45,061 nucleotides of DNA, taken from assembly GCA_038253125.1 (NCBI GenBank), contig JBBSHM010000011.1, positions 1 to 45,061 on the forward strand, in the 5' to 3' direction. Shown here piece after piece: positions 6,127 through 13,853 of the stretch. The translations under genes and the position numbers were made by a program. How positions within the stretch are numbered: position 1 is the stretch's first letter; every line of letters begins with the position of its first letter. The stretch is from JAUJNH01 sp038253125 (lineage in GTDB: Bacteria > Actinomycetota > Acidimicrobiia > Acidimicrobiales > JAUJNH01). Under the pieces are notes generated by a model. The model had not been told where the DNA came from, made no database searches, and saw nothing but the letters and a program-made list of their open reading frames with translations.

Positions 6127-7908
6127 ATGACCATGACCGAGGCCCGCCCCGCCGAGGGTGGCACCGTCCCTAACCCGGCGGCGGCGCCCAGCCCCGTCGG
6201 CCAGGTGGTGGTCGACAGCGCCGACCACAAGGTGGTCGGCCTGGTCCTCATAGCGGTCTCACTGGCTCTGTTCGTGGTGCTGCGGGCCGTCGGCTCGGCG
6301 CTCGGGGCCGAGCTCCTGAGCGCCGGCTCGCAGGTGGTGGGCGGCGACAGCCGCCGCTTCTACTCGCTGTACGAGACCGGGATGATCCTGCTGTGGGCCG
6401 CCCCGGTGTGGCTGGGCCTGGCCACGTACCTGCTGCCACTGCAGATCGGGTCGTCCCGCCTGGCCTTCCCCCGCCTCCAGTCCCTGGCGCTGTGGACCCA
6501 CGTCGGGGGTGCCGGCCTGTTCGTGCTCGGCCACATCATCGACCCGCCGCCGGGCATCGGCCTCACCGACCGCTCGCCGCTCCAGGCCCCCCTCGGCGGG
6601 GTCAACACCGGCACGAACCTCATCCTGGCCAGCTTCCTGCTGCTCGGCCTGGCCACGCTCATCGCCGCCGGGAACCTGCTCACCACCGCTCTCACCATGC
6701 GCACCGAGGGGATGAGCCTCGGCCGCATGCCCCTGTTCAGCTGGGGCGTGGTCGCCGCCGCCGTCGGCTCGCTGTTCGCCACGCCGGTGTTCCTGGCCAG
6801 CTCGCTGCTGCTCTACATAGACCTGCACTTCGCCGGCACCAACCTCTTCAGCCCCGGCCGGGCCGGTGACCTGGTGTGGCAGAAGGGCCTGTGGCTCTAC
6901 GGCCGGCCCGAGGCCCTGCTGCTGCTCGTCCCCGCTCTCGGGGCGGCCTGCGACATCGTGGTCACCGCCGCCCGGCGGCCGCTCACGGCGCCCCCGCCCC
7001 CGCCGATCCCCCGCGGCATCAAGGCCAAGCTGCCCCCGCTCCCGGGCCTCACAACCCATCTGTCCGGGCACGTCCTGGGCGCCGGGGCGCTGTTTGCCGC
7101 CACCGTCTTCTCCCTCCTGGCCTGGGTGCAGGACCGCCGCACCCTGCGGGCGGTCATCCTGCCGACGGCCAGCGTCGCCACCACCCTGTTCGCCGCCGCC
7201 GCCGGCCTGCTCGTGCTGCTGTGGCTGAGCACGCTGCGCCTTGCTGCCAGATCGGAGGGGCCCAAGAAAGCCGGCTCATCGGTGCAGCCCTCGGTGGCGC
7301 TCGGTTTCGTCGCTGCCGCCGTCATCGTCGGCGTGGCCGCCGGGGCCGACGCGTTGGTGGCCGCCCTGGCCGGGGTCCACGGCACCGAGCTCGGCCAGGG
7401 GATGATCGAGCTCGTCACCATCGGCGTCCCCACCCTCCTCGCCTTTGGCGCCCTTCACCACTGGGCCAAGAAGCTGTTCGGGGTGCCGCTGTCGGTGCCG
7501 GCCGGCGGCCTGGCGCTGCTGGCGTCGCTCGGCGGCACCCTGGCCATCGGCCGCGGCCAGTCCATCGCCCGCTATGCCGGCAGCGCCGCCCACGCCACCG
7601 AGGCCCGGGGTGGCGCCAGGGCCGGCTACGCCCTGGCCGAGGCCGGTCACGTCCTGCTGCTCCTCGCCGGGATCCTGGTCGCCTTCGACGTCGCCCTGTC
7701 CCTCGCCGCCAGGAACCACAGCCGACCGGCCCGGGCTGACCTAACCGACGGGGTGACCCTGGAGTGGGCCGCCCCCAGCCCCCCGCCGCCGGAGAACTTC
7801 ACCCGGCTGCCCGACATCCGCTCTGAGGCGCCCCTGGCCGACCTGCCGCAGGCGCAGCCCAAGGCGCCGAAGGGTGGCTCCAAGAGCACCAGCAGGAGCA
7901 GGCGCTGA
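6127..7908 (+). CDS. Cytochrome c oxidase subunit I paralogue lacking all heme/copper ligands
   Basis: 593 residues from ATG 6127, preceded by an AGGAG-containing Shine-Dalgarno. It is a polytopic membrane protein that aligns along its length with the genuine CtaD encoded at 10733. Shared anchors are YLLPLQIGSSRLAFPRL (CtaD: YLIPLQVGARDVAFPRL), WQKGLWLYGRPE (CtaD: WQHLFWLFGHPE) and a tail with LEWAAPSP (CtaD: LEWSIPSP). Every redox ligand of CtaD is replaced by ungapped local alignment: heme a His90 to Tyr82 and His405 to Glu428, CuB His268 to Arg260 and His317/His318 to Gln335/Asp336, heme a3 His403 to Met426, and the cross-linked Tyr272 to Leu264. The D-channel entry Asp119 is Arg111. It should therefore bind no heme or CuB. 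The frame is intact, long and codon-normal, so it is not a pseudogene; a structural or accessory role is inferred. Confidence 0.85.
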   Translation: MTMTEARPAEGGTVPNPAAAPSPVGQVVVDSADHKVVGLVLIAVSLALFVVLRAVGSALGAELLSAGSQVVGGDSRRFYSLYETGMILLWAAPVWLGLATYLLPLQIGSSRLAFPRLQSLALWTHVGGAGLFVLGHIIDPPPGIGLTDRSPLQAPLGGVNTGTNLILASFLLLGLATLIAAGNLLTTALTMRTEGMSLGRMPLFSWGVVAAAVGSLFATPVFLASSLLLYIDLHFAGTNLFSPGRAGDLVWQKGLWLYGRPEALLLLVPALGAACDIVVTAARRPLTAPPPPPIPRGIKAKLPPLPGLTTHLSGHVLGAGALFAATVFSLLAWVQDRRTLRAVILPTASVATTLFAAAAGLLVLLWLSTLRLAARSEGPKKAGSSVQPSVALGFVAAAVIVGVAAGADALVAALAGVHGTELGQGMIELVTIGVPTLLAFGALHHWAKKLFGVPLSVPAGGLALLASLGGTLAIGRGQSIARYAGSAAHATEARGGARAGYALAEAGHVLLLLAGILVAFDVALSLAARNHSRPARADLTDGVTLEWAAPSPPPPENFTRLPDIRSEAPLADLPQAQPKAPKGGSKSTSRSRR

Positions 7909-7909
7909 C

Positions 7910-8506
7910 GTGGCTGCCCCCTTGGCTCTGCCTCCGCCCGCCCAGGTGATCGAGCGCACCCGGGCCCGCAACGCCGTCCTCGTCGGCACCGCCCTGTACG
8001 GCCTCGCTGCCCTGGCCGTCACCGCCTCCCTCATCGGGGCCTACACCGCCTTCCGCTCGGGCGTGAAGCCTTGGCCGCCCGCTGGCGTGAAGAAGGAGAA
8101 CTACTTCGGGTCGCTGCTCCTCGCCGCCTCGGCGATGCTGATGATCGCCGGCGAGTGGATGGTGTGGTCGGTGCAGCGCGGCTTCCGCCGCCAGGCCGCC
8201 CAGGCCTCGGGGCTGGCCGCCGTGCTCCTGCTGGCCATGCTGAACGGGGTGCTCTTCATCGTGGACATAGCCGGCTTCGGCGCCGGAACCCACGCCTACG
8301 GCACTGTGTTCTTCTCGTTCATGGTCGTTGCCGGCCTCACCCAGGTCGTCGCCCTGGCCGCCGTGGTCACGGCGATGGCCCGGGCCGGCGGCCGCCAGAT
8401 CTCACCGGCCGAGCCCCAGCTGGCCCGGGCCGTGTCCATCGTCCTCTACGTCGCCGCCCTCACCTGGGTGATGGTGTGGGGCGCCCTCTACGCTGCCTCG
8501 AGGTGA
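7910..8506 (+). CDS. Cytochrome c oxidase subunit III-like membrane protein
   Basis: 198 residues from GTG 7910, one base after the previous stop, with AGGAG at 7894-7898. There are five predicted hydrophobic helices. It resembles the heme-copper oxidase subunit III fold: the stretch FGSLLLAASAMLMIAGEW precedes a helix pair, and GTHAYGTVFFSFMVVAGLTQ and a final helix with TWVMVWGALY match in place the CtaE segments around GFHGTHVALGV and the last helix. The similarity is weak, and the conserved FHGTHV and YWHFVD signatures of real subunit III are lost. It probably pairs with the ligand-less subunit I paralogue just upstream. An in-frame ATG at 7874 would overlap the upstream gene; I prefer the GTG. 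Confidence 0.7.
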   Translation: MAAPLALPPPAQVIERTRARNAVLVGTALYGLAALAVTASLIGAYTAFRSGVKPWPPAGVKKENYFGSLLLAASAMLMIAGEWMVWSVQRGFRRQAAQASGLAAVLLLAMLNGVLFIVDIAGFGAGTHAYGTVFFSFMVVAGLTQVVALAAVVTAMARAGGRQISPAEPQLARAVSIVLYVAALTWVMVWGALYAASR

Positions 8507-8513
8507 AGCAACC

Positions 8514-9599
8514 GTGCTGAGCGCCGTCGCCAAGGCCTACCTGGTCACAGCTGCCGTCATCACCGCCTTCACGTTCTTCTACCTCGACCCGTTGAGCCTC
8601 GGCCCGAACGGCGGTGGCGACCACTTCGGCGGCACGCTGCTCATCGTGACCGCGATCGGTGCGGTGGCGTTCGCCTTTGTCACCAGCCTGCGGCCCGTCA
8701 CCGACAGCGACATCGAGCGGCCGATCGCCGATGACGCGCCGCCGCCCGCCCTCAAGGCTGTCGACAGCCCCGAGCCAGGCGTCGGGGCCTCGGCCTTCCC
8801 CCTCCTCGCCGCCGTCGGCCTGGTGGTAGCTGGGGTCGCCGCCGCCGCCGGCGCCAAGGCGTTCTACCTGGCCGCCGCCCTGCTCGCCGTCGCTGCCGGG
8901 GGCTGGCTGAGCCAGGCCTTCGTCGAGCACCCGCTGTCCACCGCCCGCCTGGATGACCGGGTGAGCCGCCGCACCACGAGCCCGTTCACCTATCCCGTGC
9001 TGGCCGTGCTGCTCGGCGCCGTCGTCGCCATCTCGGTTAGTCGGGTGTACCTGACGGTCACCGAGAGCGGAGCCATCGTGGTGTCGGCCCTGGCCGCCAT
9101 CCTGCTCTTCCTCGGCTGCCTGACGCTGGCCAGCGGGCGCAACGTGAGCCGCCGCCTCACCGCCGGCCTCGCCGGGGTTGCCCTCGTCTCGGTCATCGGC
9201 GCCGGCGCCGCCTCGGCCGCCCGGGGCGAGCGCGTGGTCGAGACACACCCCGAGCCCGAGGTCACCCGCCAGGTGGTGCAGGCTGAGGGCATCCAGTACA
9301 ACAAGGCCCGGCTCACCCTCACCGCGGGCAAGGTGCGCTTCACCTTCGAGAACCACGACCCGGCCGGCACCTACCACGATGTCGGCATCTACTCCGAGAA
9401 GGTGGGCGGCCAGCCCCTGGCCGCCATCCTGCCGATCGACGGTGGCAAGAAGGGTTCGACCCTGATCGACACCAAGGTCGTCGGCCTGGCTGCTGGCCAG
9501 TTCTACTGGTTCCGGTGCGACTTCCACCCCGCCATGGTCGGCACCGTCGAGGTCGTCGCCGCCCCGCCGGAGTCCGAGCAGAAGGTCGAGAAGCCCTGA
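8514..9599 (+). CDS. Polytopic membrane protein with C-terminal type 1 copper cupredoxin domain
   Basis: 361 residues from GTG 8514. Residues 1-235 hold about six or seven hydrophobic helices of no family I recognise, interrupted by a charged loop at 60-90. Residues about 250-350 form a cupredoxin domain on the outer face. Probable copper ligands are His288 (in AGTYHDVGIY), Cys335, His338 and Met341 (in WFRCDFHPAMVGTVEV), the one-copper plastocyanin-like pattern rather than the two-cysteine CuA pattern of oxidase subunit II. The gene overlaps ctaC as TGATG, so it is made together with the oxidase. An electron donor or relay for the shadow module or for the caa3 oxidase is an inference from this position. 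Confidence 0.8.
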   Translation: MLSAVAKAYLVTAAVITAFTFFYLDPLSLGPNGGGDHFGGTLLIVTAIGAVAFAFVTSLRPVTDSDIERPIADDAPPPALKAVDSPEPGVGASAFPLLAAVGLVVAGVAAAAGAKAFYLAAALLAVAAGGWLSQAFVEHPLSTARLDDRVSRRTTSPFTYPVLAVLLGAVVAISVSRVYLTVTESGAIVVSALAAILLFLGCLTLASGRNVSRRLTAGLAGVALVSVIGAGAASAARGERVVETHPEPEVTRQVVQAEGIQYNKARLTLTAGKVRFTFENHDPAGTYHDVGIYSEKVGGQPLAAILPIDGGKKGSTLIDTKVVGLAAGQFYWFRCDFHPAMVGTVEVVAAPPESEQKVEKP

Positions 9600-10714
9600 T
9601 GGGAGTCAGTCGTGGGTCGTCCCTGCGCCGTGGTGCGGCCGCCGTCACCTGCCTGGCCGTACTCGGGGCCGGCTGCGCCTCCGACACCCCTCAGAACACC
9701 CTAAACGCCCAGGGCCCCTTCTCCCAGACGTTGAACGACCTGATCCGGCCGGTGTTCGTGCTGGCGGCGGTGGTGTTCGTCTTCGTCGAGGGCCTCATCG
9801 TCTTCGCCGTCGTGCGCTTCCGGCGGCGGACCGAGGATGACCGGCCTGAGCAGATCCACGGCAGCACCAAGTTCGAGCTGGCCTGGACCATCATCCCGGC
9901 GCTCCTCCTGGTCTTCGTCGGCGTGCTCACCGTCAGCAAGATCTTCTACCTGGACCGCCAGTTCAAGGACTCGATGCAGGTCGAGGTCATCGGCCACCAG
10001 TGGTGGTGGGAGTACAACTACAAAGACGCCAAGGGGGCGACGGTGGTGGCCGCCGCAAACGAGCTGCACATCCCCGTAGGACGCAAGGTGCAGCTGAACC
10101 TCACCTCGGCCGACGTGATCCACAACTTCTGGCCGCCCAAGCTGGCGGGCAAGGTGTACGCCATCCCTGGCCGCCGCAACCACATGACGATACAGGCCGA
10201 CAAGGCAGACTTCTACTACGGCGAATGCGCCGAGTTCTGCGGCCTGTCGCACGCCAACATGCGCCTGCGGGTCGTGGCCCAGCCCCAGGCCGACTTCGAC
10301 CGCTGGATGCAGGCGAACTCGGCGACGACCCCGGCGGCGACCTATCCGATCGTGGCCGCCGCCGACCAGGCCACGGCCAGCGAGGAGGCCAAGGGCGCCA
10401 CGCTGTTCCTCCAGAAGGGCTGCTCGGGCTGCCACGCCGTCAACGGCGTGTCCCGCGGTGCTGTGGGCCCGAACCTCACCTACTTCAACTCCCGGGCCAC
10501 CTTCGCGGGCGCCATCTTCGCCAACGACAACGACAACCTGCGCTCCTGGCTGCGAGACCCGCCGGCCGAGAAGCCCGGCTCGCTGATGCCGAAGCTCAAC
10601 CTGTCCGAGGCCGAGATCACCTCCCTGACGGCCTACCTCCGCACGCTCGGGGACCCCGCGCTCCGGGGTGCCCCCATCCCCGCCGGCCTCGCCGCCGGCC
10701 CGCCCCAGCCGTAG
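9599..10714 (+). CDS. ctaC: Cytochrome c oxidase subunit II with fused cytochrome c (caa3 type)
   Basis: 371 residues from ATG 9599, overlapping the previous stop as TGATG. An N-terminal signal ends at AGC (Cys26, possible lipid anchor, though the lipobox is imperfect). Two transmembrane helices (about 50-73 and 94-115) follow, then the CuA cupredoxin domain. CuA ligands visible: His175 (VIHNFW), Cys210, Glu212, Cys214, His218 and Met221 in GECAEFCGLSHANM. Residues 256-352 are a class I cytochrome c with CSGCH (Cys275, Cys278, His279) and distal Met330 in GSLMPKL. The fusion means electrons can enter through a tethered c-type heme, typical of caa3 oxidases. A QWWWEY segment before the CuA domain is family-typical. 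Confidence 0.96.
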   Translation: MGVSRGSSLRRGAAAVTCLAVLGAGCASDTPQNTLNAQGPFSQTLNDLIRPVFVLAAVVFVFVEGLIVFAVVRFRRRTEDDRPEQIHGSTKFELAWTIIPALLLVFVGVLTVSKIFYLDRQFKDSMQVEVIGHQWWWEYNYKDAKGATVVAAANELHIPVGRKVQLNLTSADVIHNFWPPKLAGKVYAIPGRRNHMTIQADKADFYYGECAEFCGLSHANMRLRVVAQPQADFDRWMQANSATTPAATYPIVAAADQATASEEAKGATLFLQKGCSGCHAVNGVSRGAVGPNLTYFNSRATFAGAIFANDNDNLRSWLRDPPAEKPGSLMPKLNLSEAEITSLTAYLRTLGDPALRGAPIPAGLAAGPPQP

Positions 10715-10732
10715 ACGAGGAAGCGCCGCCTC

Positions 10733-12823
10733 ATGACCTCCGTCCTCGAAACCCCTGTCGTCCTGCCCGACGACCCCCGACCCATCGCCTCCGGCGCCCT
10801 CAGGCGCCCGGTCCGCACCGACGGGTTCTGGTCGTGGATCACCTCGGTCGACCACAAGCGGGTCGGCATCATGTACGGCGTCACCGCCATGACCTTCTTC
10901 GTCATCGGCGGCTTCGAGGCCCTGCTGATCCGCCTCCAGCTCGCCGCCCCGAACGGCCGGATCCTCGACGCCAACGCCTACAACCAGGTGTTCACGATGC
11001 ACGGCACGACGATGGTGTTCCTGGTGGTGATGCCCCTCGGGGCCGCCTTCATGAACTACCTGATCCCCCTGCAGGTCGGCGCCCGTGATGTGGCGTTTCC
11101 CCGGCTGAACGCGCTGTCGTACTGGACGTTCCTGTTCGGCGGGCTGTTCCTGTACTCGTCGGTTTTCCTCGGCGGCATGCCGAACGGCGGCTGGTTCGGC
11201 TACGCACCGAACACCTCGATCGTGTTCTCGCCCGGCCACAACATCGACTTTTGGATAGGCGGCCTGCTGATCACCGGCATCGCCTCGACCGTCGGTGCTG
11301 TGAACCTGATCGTCACCTGCCTCAACCTGAGGGCCCCGGGCATGGGGCTGTTCCGGATGCCGGTGTTCACCTGGATGTCGCTCGTCACCCAGTTCCTGCT
11401 GCTGTTCGCCCTGCCGGTCATCACCATTGCCCTGTTCCTGCTGATGTTCGACCGCAACTTCGGGGCCAACTTCTTCAACCCGGCCAACGGGGGTGATCCG
11501 GTGCTGTGGCAGCACCTGTTCTGGCTGTTCGGCCATCCCGAGGTGTACATCATGATCATGCCGGCCTTCGGCATCGTGTCCGAGGTGATCCCGGTCTTCA
11601 GCCGCAAGCCGATCTTCGGCTACAAGGTGATGGTCTTCTCCGGCATCGCCATCGGCTTCATGGGCTGGGGGGTGTGGGTGCACCACATGTTCGCCGCCGG
11701 CCTGGGGCCCGTCTCGGTCACCGCCTTCTCGATCTCCACCATGTTCATCGCCGTGCCCACGGGCGTGAAGATCTTCAACTGGATCGGCACCATGTGGAAG
11801 GGCTCGCTGTGGTTCACCTCGGCCCTGATGTTCGCCATCGGCGAGGTGGCCATGTTCACCATCGGGGGCCTGTCCGGCGTCACCCACTCGGTCTCGCCGC
11901 ACGACCGCCAGCAGACCGACACCTACTACGTGGTCGCCCACTTCCACTACGTGCTGTTCGGCGGCGCCGTCTTCGGTATCTTCGCCGGCATCTACTTCTG
12001 GTACCCGAAGGTGTTCGGTCAGCTGCTCGACGAGAAGCTGGGCAAGATCCACTTCTGGCTGTTCTTCATCGGCTTCAACCTCACCTTCGGCCCCCATCAC
12101 ATCCTGGGGCTGCAGGGGATGCCCCGGCGCATCTACACCTACCCGACGGGCACCGGCTGGGACTTCTGGAACATGATGTCGACCATCGGGTCGTTCATCA
12201 TCGCCGCCGGGCTGCTGGTGTTCTTCGCCAACGTCCGCAAGACCGACCGCCGGCACAAGCGCGATCACCTGACGGTCGAGGCCGACCCGTGGGACGCCCG
12301 CAGCCTCGAGTGGTCGATCCCCTCGCCGGCGCCGGCCTACAACTTCATCGAGGCGCCCGAGGTCCACGCCGTCGACGACTGGTGGCACCGCAAGTACACC
12401 GAGGACGAGGACGGCCGCATGCTGCGCCTCGACGGCTTCGACAAGGTCAAGGCGGGCGCCGAGGTGCGGCTGAAGCCGGGTCAGAGCGTGCACCTGCCCT
12501 CGCCCAGCTACTACCCGATCATCGCCGCCGCCTCGCTGTTCCTCGCCATGTACGGCGTCGTCTACGGCCGCTCGGCCGGCGCCAACTACGTGATCACCGG
12601 TCTCGGCGTGCTGCTCCTCGTCTGCACGCTCATCGCCTGGGGGCTTGAGCCGCCGACCGAGCCGCACGACGCCCTGGCCGACCCCGACGCCGACCGCCTG
12701 CTGGGCCTGACACCGGCCGGTCCGGCGCAGGGCGAGCTCGGTCGTGGTGACTCAGCGGAGGAGCAGCCCGCTCTGGCCGGCGGACCAAAGGCCGGACCCT
12801 CGAGTAAGGGAGAGGCCGGCTGA
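10733..12823 (+). CDS. ctaD: Cytochrome c oxidase subunit I (caa3/aa3 type) with C-terminal extension
   Basis: 696 residues. This is the catalytic subunit, carrying heme a and the heme a3/CuB site where O2 is reduced to water with proton pumping. All ligands are present: His90 (TMHGTTM), His268 with Tyr272 in GHPEVY, His317-His318 (WVHHMF), His403 and His405 (AHFHYV). Glu270 and Asp119 of the D-channel and Lys346 (PTGVKIFNW) support an A-type, proton-pumping enzyme. Twelve helices run to about residue 490. An extra C-terminal part (about 500-640) holds a soluble segment and two further helices (around YYPIIAAASLFLAMYG and a following one), ending in a disordered tail. The stop overlaps the ctaE ATG as TGATG. 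Confidence 0.97.
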   Translation: MTSVLETPVVLPDDPRPIASGALRRPVRTDGFWSWITSVDHKRVGIMYGVTAMTFFVIGGFEALLIRLQLAAPNGRILDANAYNQVFTMHGTTMVFLVVMPLGAAFMNYLIPLQVGARDVAFPRLNALSYWTFLFGGLFLYSSVFLGGMPNGGWFGYAPNTSIVFSPGHNIDFWIGGLLITGIASTVGAVNLIVTCLNLRAPGMGLFRMPVFTWMSLVTQFLLLFALPVITIALFLLMFDRNFGANFFNPANGGDPVLWQHLFWLFGHPEVYIMIMPAFGIVSEVIPVFSRKPIFGYKVMVFSGIAIGFMGWGVWVHHMFAAGLGPVSVTAFSISTMFIAVPTGVKIFNWIGTMWKGSLWFTSALMFAIGEVAMFTIGGLSGVTHSVSPHDRQQTDTYYVVAHFHYVLFGGAVFGIFAGIYFWYPKVFGQLLDEKLGKIHFWLFFIGFNLTFGPHHILGLQGMPRRIYTYPTGTGWDFWNMMSTIGSFIIAAGLLVFFANVRKTDRRHKRDHLTVEADPWDARSLEWSIPSPAPAYNFIEAPEVHAVDDWWHRKYTEDEDGRMLRLDGFDKVKAGAEVRLKPGQSVHLPSPSYYPIIAAASLFLAMYGVVYGRSAGANYVITGLGVLLLVCTLIAWGLEPPTEPHDALADPDADRLLGLTPAGPAQGELGRGDSAEEQPALAGGPKAGPSSKGEAG

Positions 12824-13473
12824 TGGCCGCCGTGGCCGTCGAGCACGGGGCCGAGCCGGCCGATCCGGCCGGGCACCAGGCCGAGGTCCACGACCGGGCC
12901 CATCCGCCCACCAACACCGGCATCTCCAACGAGAAGCTGGCCATGTGGGCCTTCCTCGGGTCGGAGTGCCTGCTGTTCGGGGCCCTCATCTCCACGTTCT
13001 TCCTGTACCGCAGCCGGGCGCCGCTCGGCACGGTAAAGCCCCACGACGTGTACGACATCCCGTTCACCTCGGTCAGCTCGTTCATCCTCTTGATGAGTTC
13101 GCTCACAATGGTGCTGGGCCTGTCGGCGTTCAACCACGCCGACACCCGCCGGGCCATGGTGTGGCTGTCGGCCACGGCCCTGCTGGGCGCAACGTTCCTG
13201 GGCGGCCAGATCTATGAGTTCACCGTCTTCATCCGTCAGGGCATGACCCTGAAGACGAACCCGGCCAGCTCGGCCTTCTACGTGCTCACCGGCTTCCACG
13301 GCACCCACGTCGCTCTCGGCGTGATCATGCTGCTGACCCTCGTCACCCTGATCAAGAAGGGCCGCCTCACCCCCGAGCGAGCCGAGACCGTCGAGATCGC
13401 TGGGTTGTACTGGCACTTCGTCGACATCGTCTGGGTCGTGGTGTTCACCGTCGTCTACCTGCTGCCGCTCTGA
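12823..13473 (+). CDS. ctaE: Cytochrome c oxidase subunit III
   Basis: 216 residues, five hydrophobic helices after a charged N-terminal stretch of about 35 residues. The subunit packs against subunit I and stabilises the catalytic core and its oxygen pathway. Family marks are MWAFLGSECLLFGALI (conserved Glu of helix III), TGFHGTHVALGV, and the last helices YWHFVDIVWVVVFTVVYL. It overlaps both neighbours by single bases (TGATG at ctaD/ctaE and at ctaE/subunit IV), so subunits I, III and IV should be translated together. Confidence 0.96.
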   Translation: MAAVAVEHGAEPADPAGHQAEVHDRAHPPTNTGISNEKLAMWAFLGSECLLFGALISTFFLYRSRAPLGTVKPHDVYDIPFTSVSSFILLMSSLTMVLGLSAFNHADTRRAMVWLSATALLGATFLGGQIYEFTVFIRQGMTLKTNPASSAFYVLTGFHGTHVALGVIMLLTLVTLIKKGRLTPERAETVEIAGLYWHFVDIVWVVVFTVVYLLPL

Positions 13474-13853
13474 TGGCAGCCGCCCAGCGCGCCGAGGCCG
13501 AGGCGGCGGACGATCACGCCGCCGCCCACGACCACCCGACGGAGCGCAAGTACTGGATCATCGCCCTGATCCTGGGTCTTATCACCGCCTTTGAGGTGAC
13601 GATCTCCTATATTGACCTGGGCAACGCCGTGGCCCCGCTGCTGCTGATCGGCATGGTGATGAAGTTCTTCATCGTCGCCTCGTACTTCATGCACCTGAAG
13701 TTCGACTCGAAGGTGGCTCGCCGGCTGTTCATCTCGGGCTTGTCGCTGGCCCTGTTCTGCTACCTGGGTGTGTTCATGATGTTCCGCCAGCTGGGTCCCC
13801 GCCACGATCGGCAGGACATCCACCTGATCCAGACCGGCGTACCCCAGCGGTGA
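13473..13853 (+). CDS. Cytochrome c oxidase subunit IV family protein
   Basis: 126 residues: a His/Ala/Asp-rich soluble N-terminus of about 25 residues, then three transmembrane helices (about 30-46, 52-74, 89-107). The pattern FIVASYFMHLKFDSKVARRLF is the hallmark of the prokaryotic subunit IV (CoxD/CtaF-like, caa3 small subunit) family. It supports assembly and stability of the oxidase and has no redox centre. It starts at ATG overlapping the ctaE stop, and its own TGA overlaps the next GTG start (GTGA). Confidence 0.88.
   Translation: MAAAQRAEAEAADDHAAAHDHPTERKYWIIALILGLITAFEVTISYIDLGNAVAPLLLIGMVMKFFIVASYFMHLKFDSKVARRLFISGLSLALFCYLGVFMMFRQLGPRHDRQDIHLIQTGVPQR

Noticed and set aside
6127..7908. 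Reading the subunit I paralogue as a pseudogene or a frameshifted ctaD
   Set aside because: The frame is intact for 593 codons, scaffold motifs are retained, and replaced ligands are substitutions within aligned segments rather than frameshifts.
9701..12667. 988-codon open minus-strand frame opposite ctaC and ctaD
   Set aside because: It is antisense to two clearly recognised genes, its translation is His/Asp/Gly-rich without any domain, and such long frames are expected opposite high-GC coding DNA.
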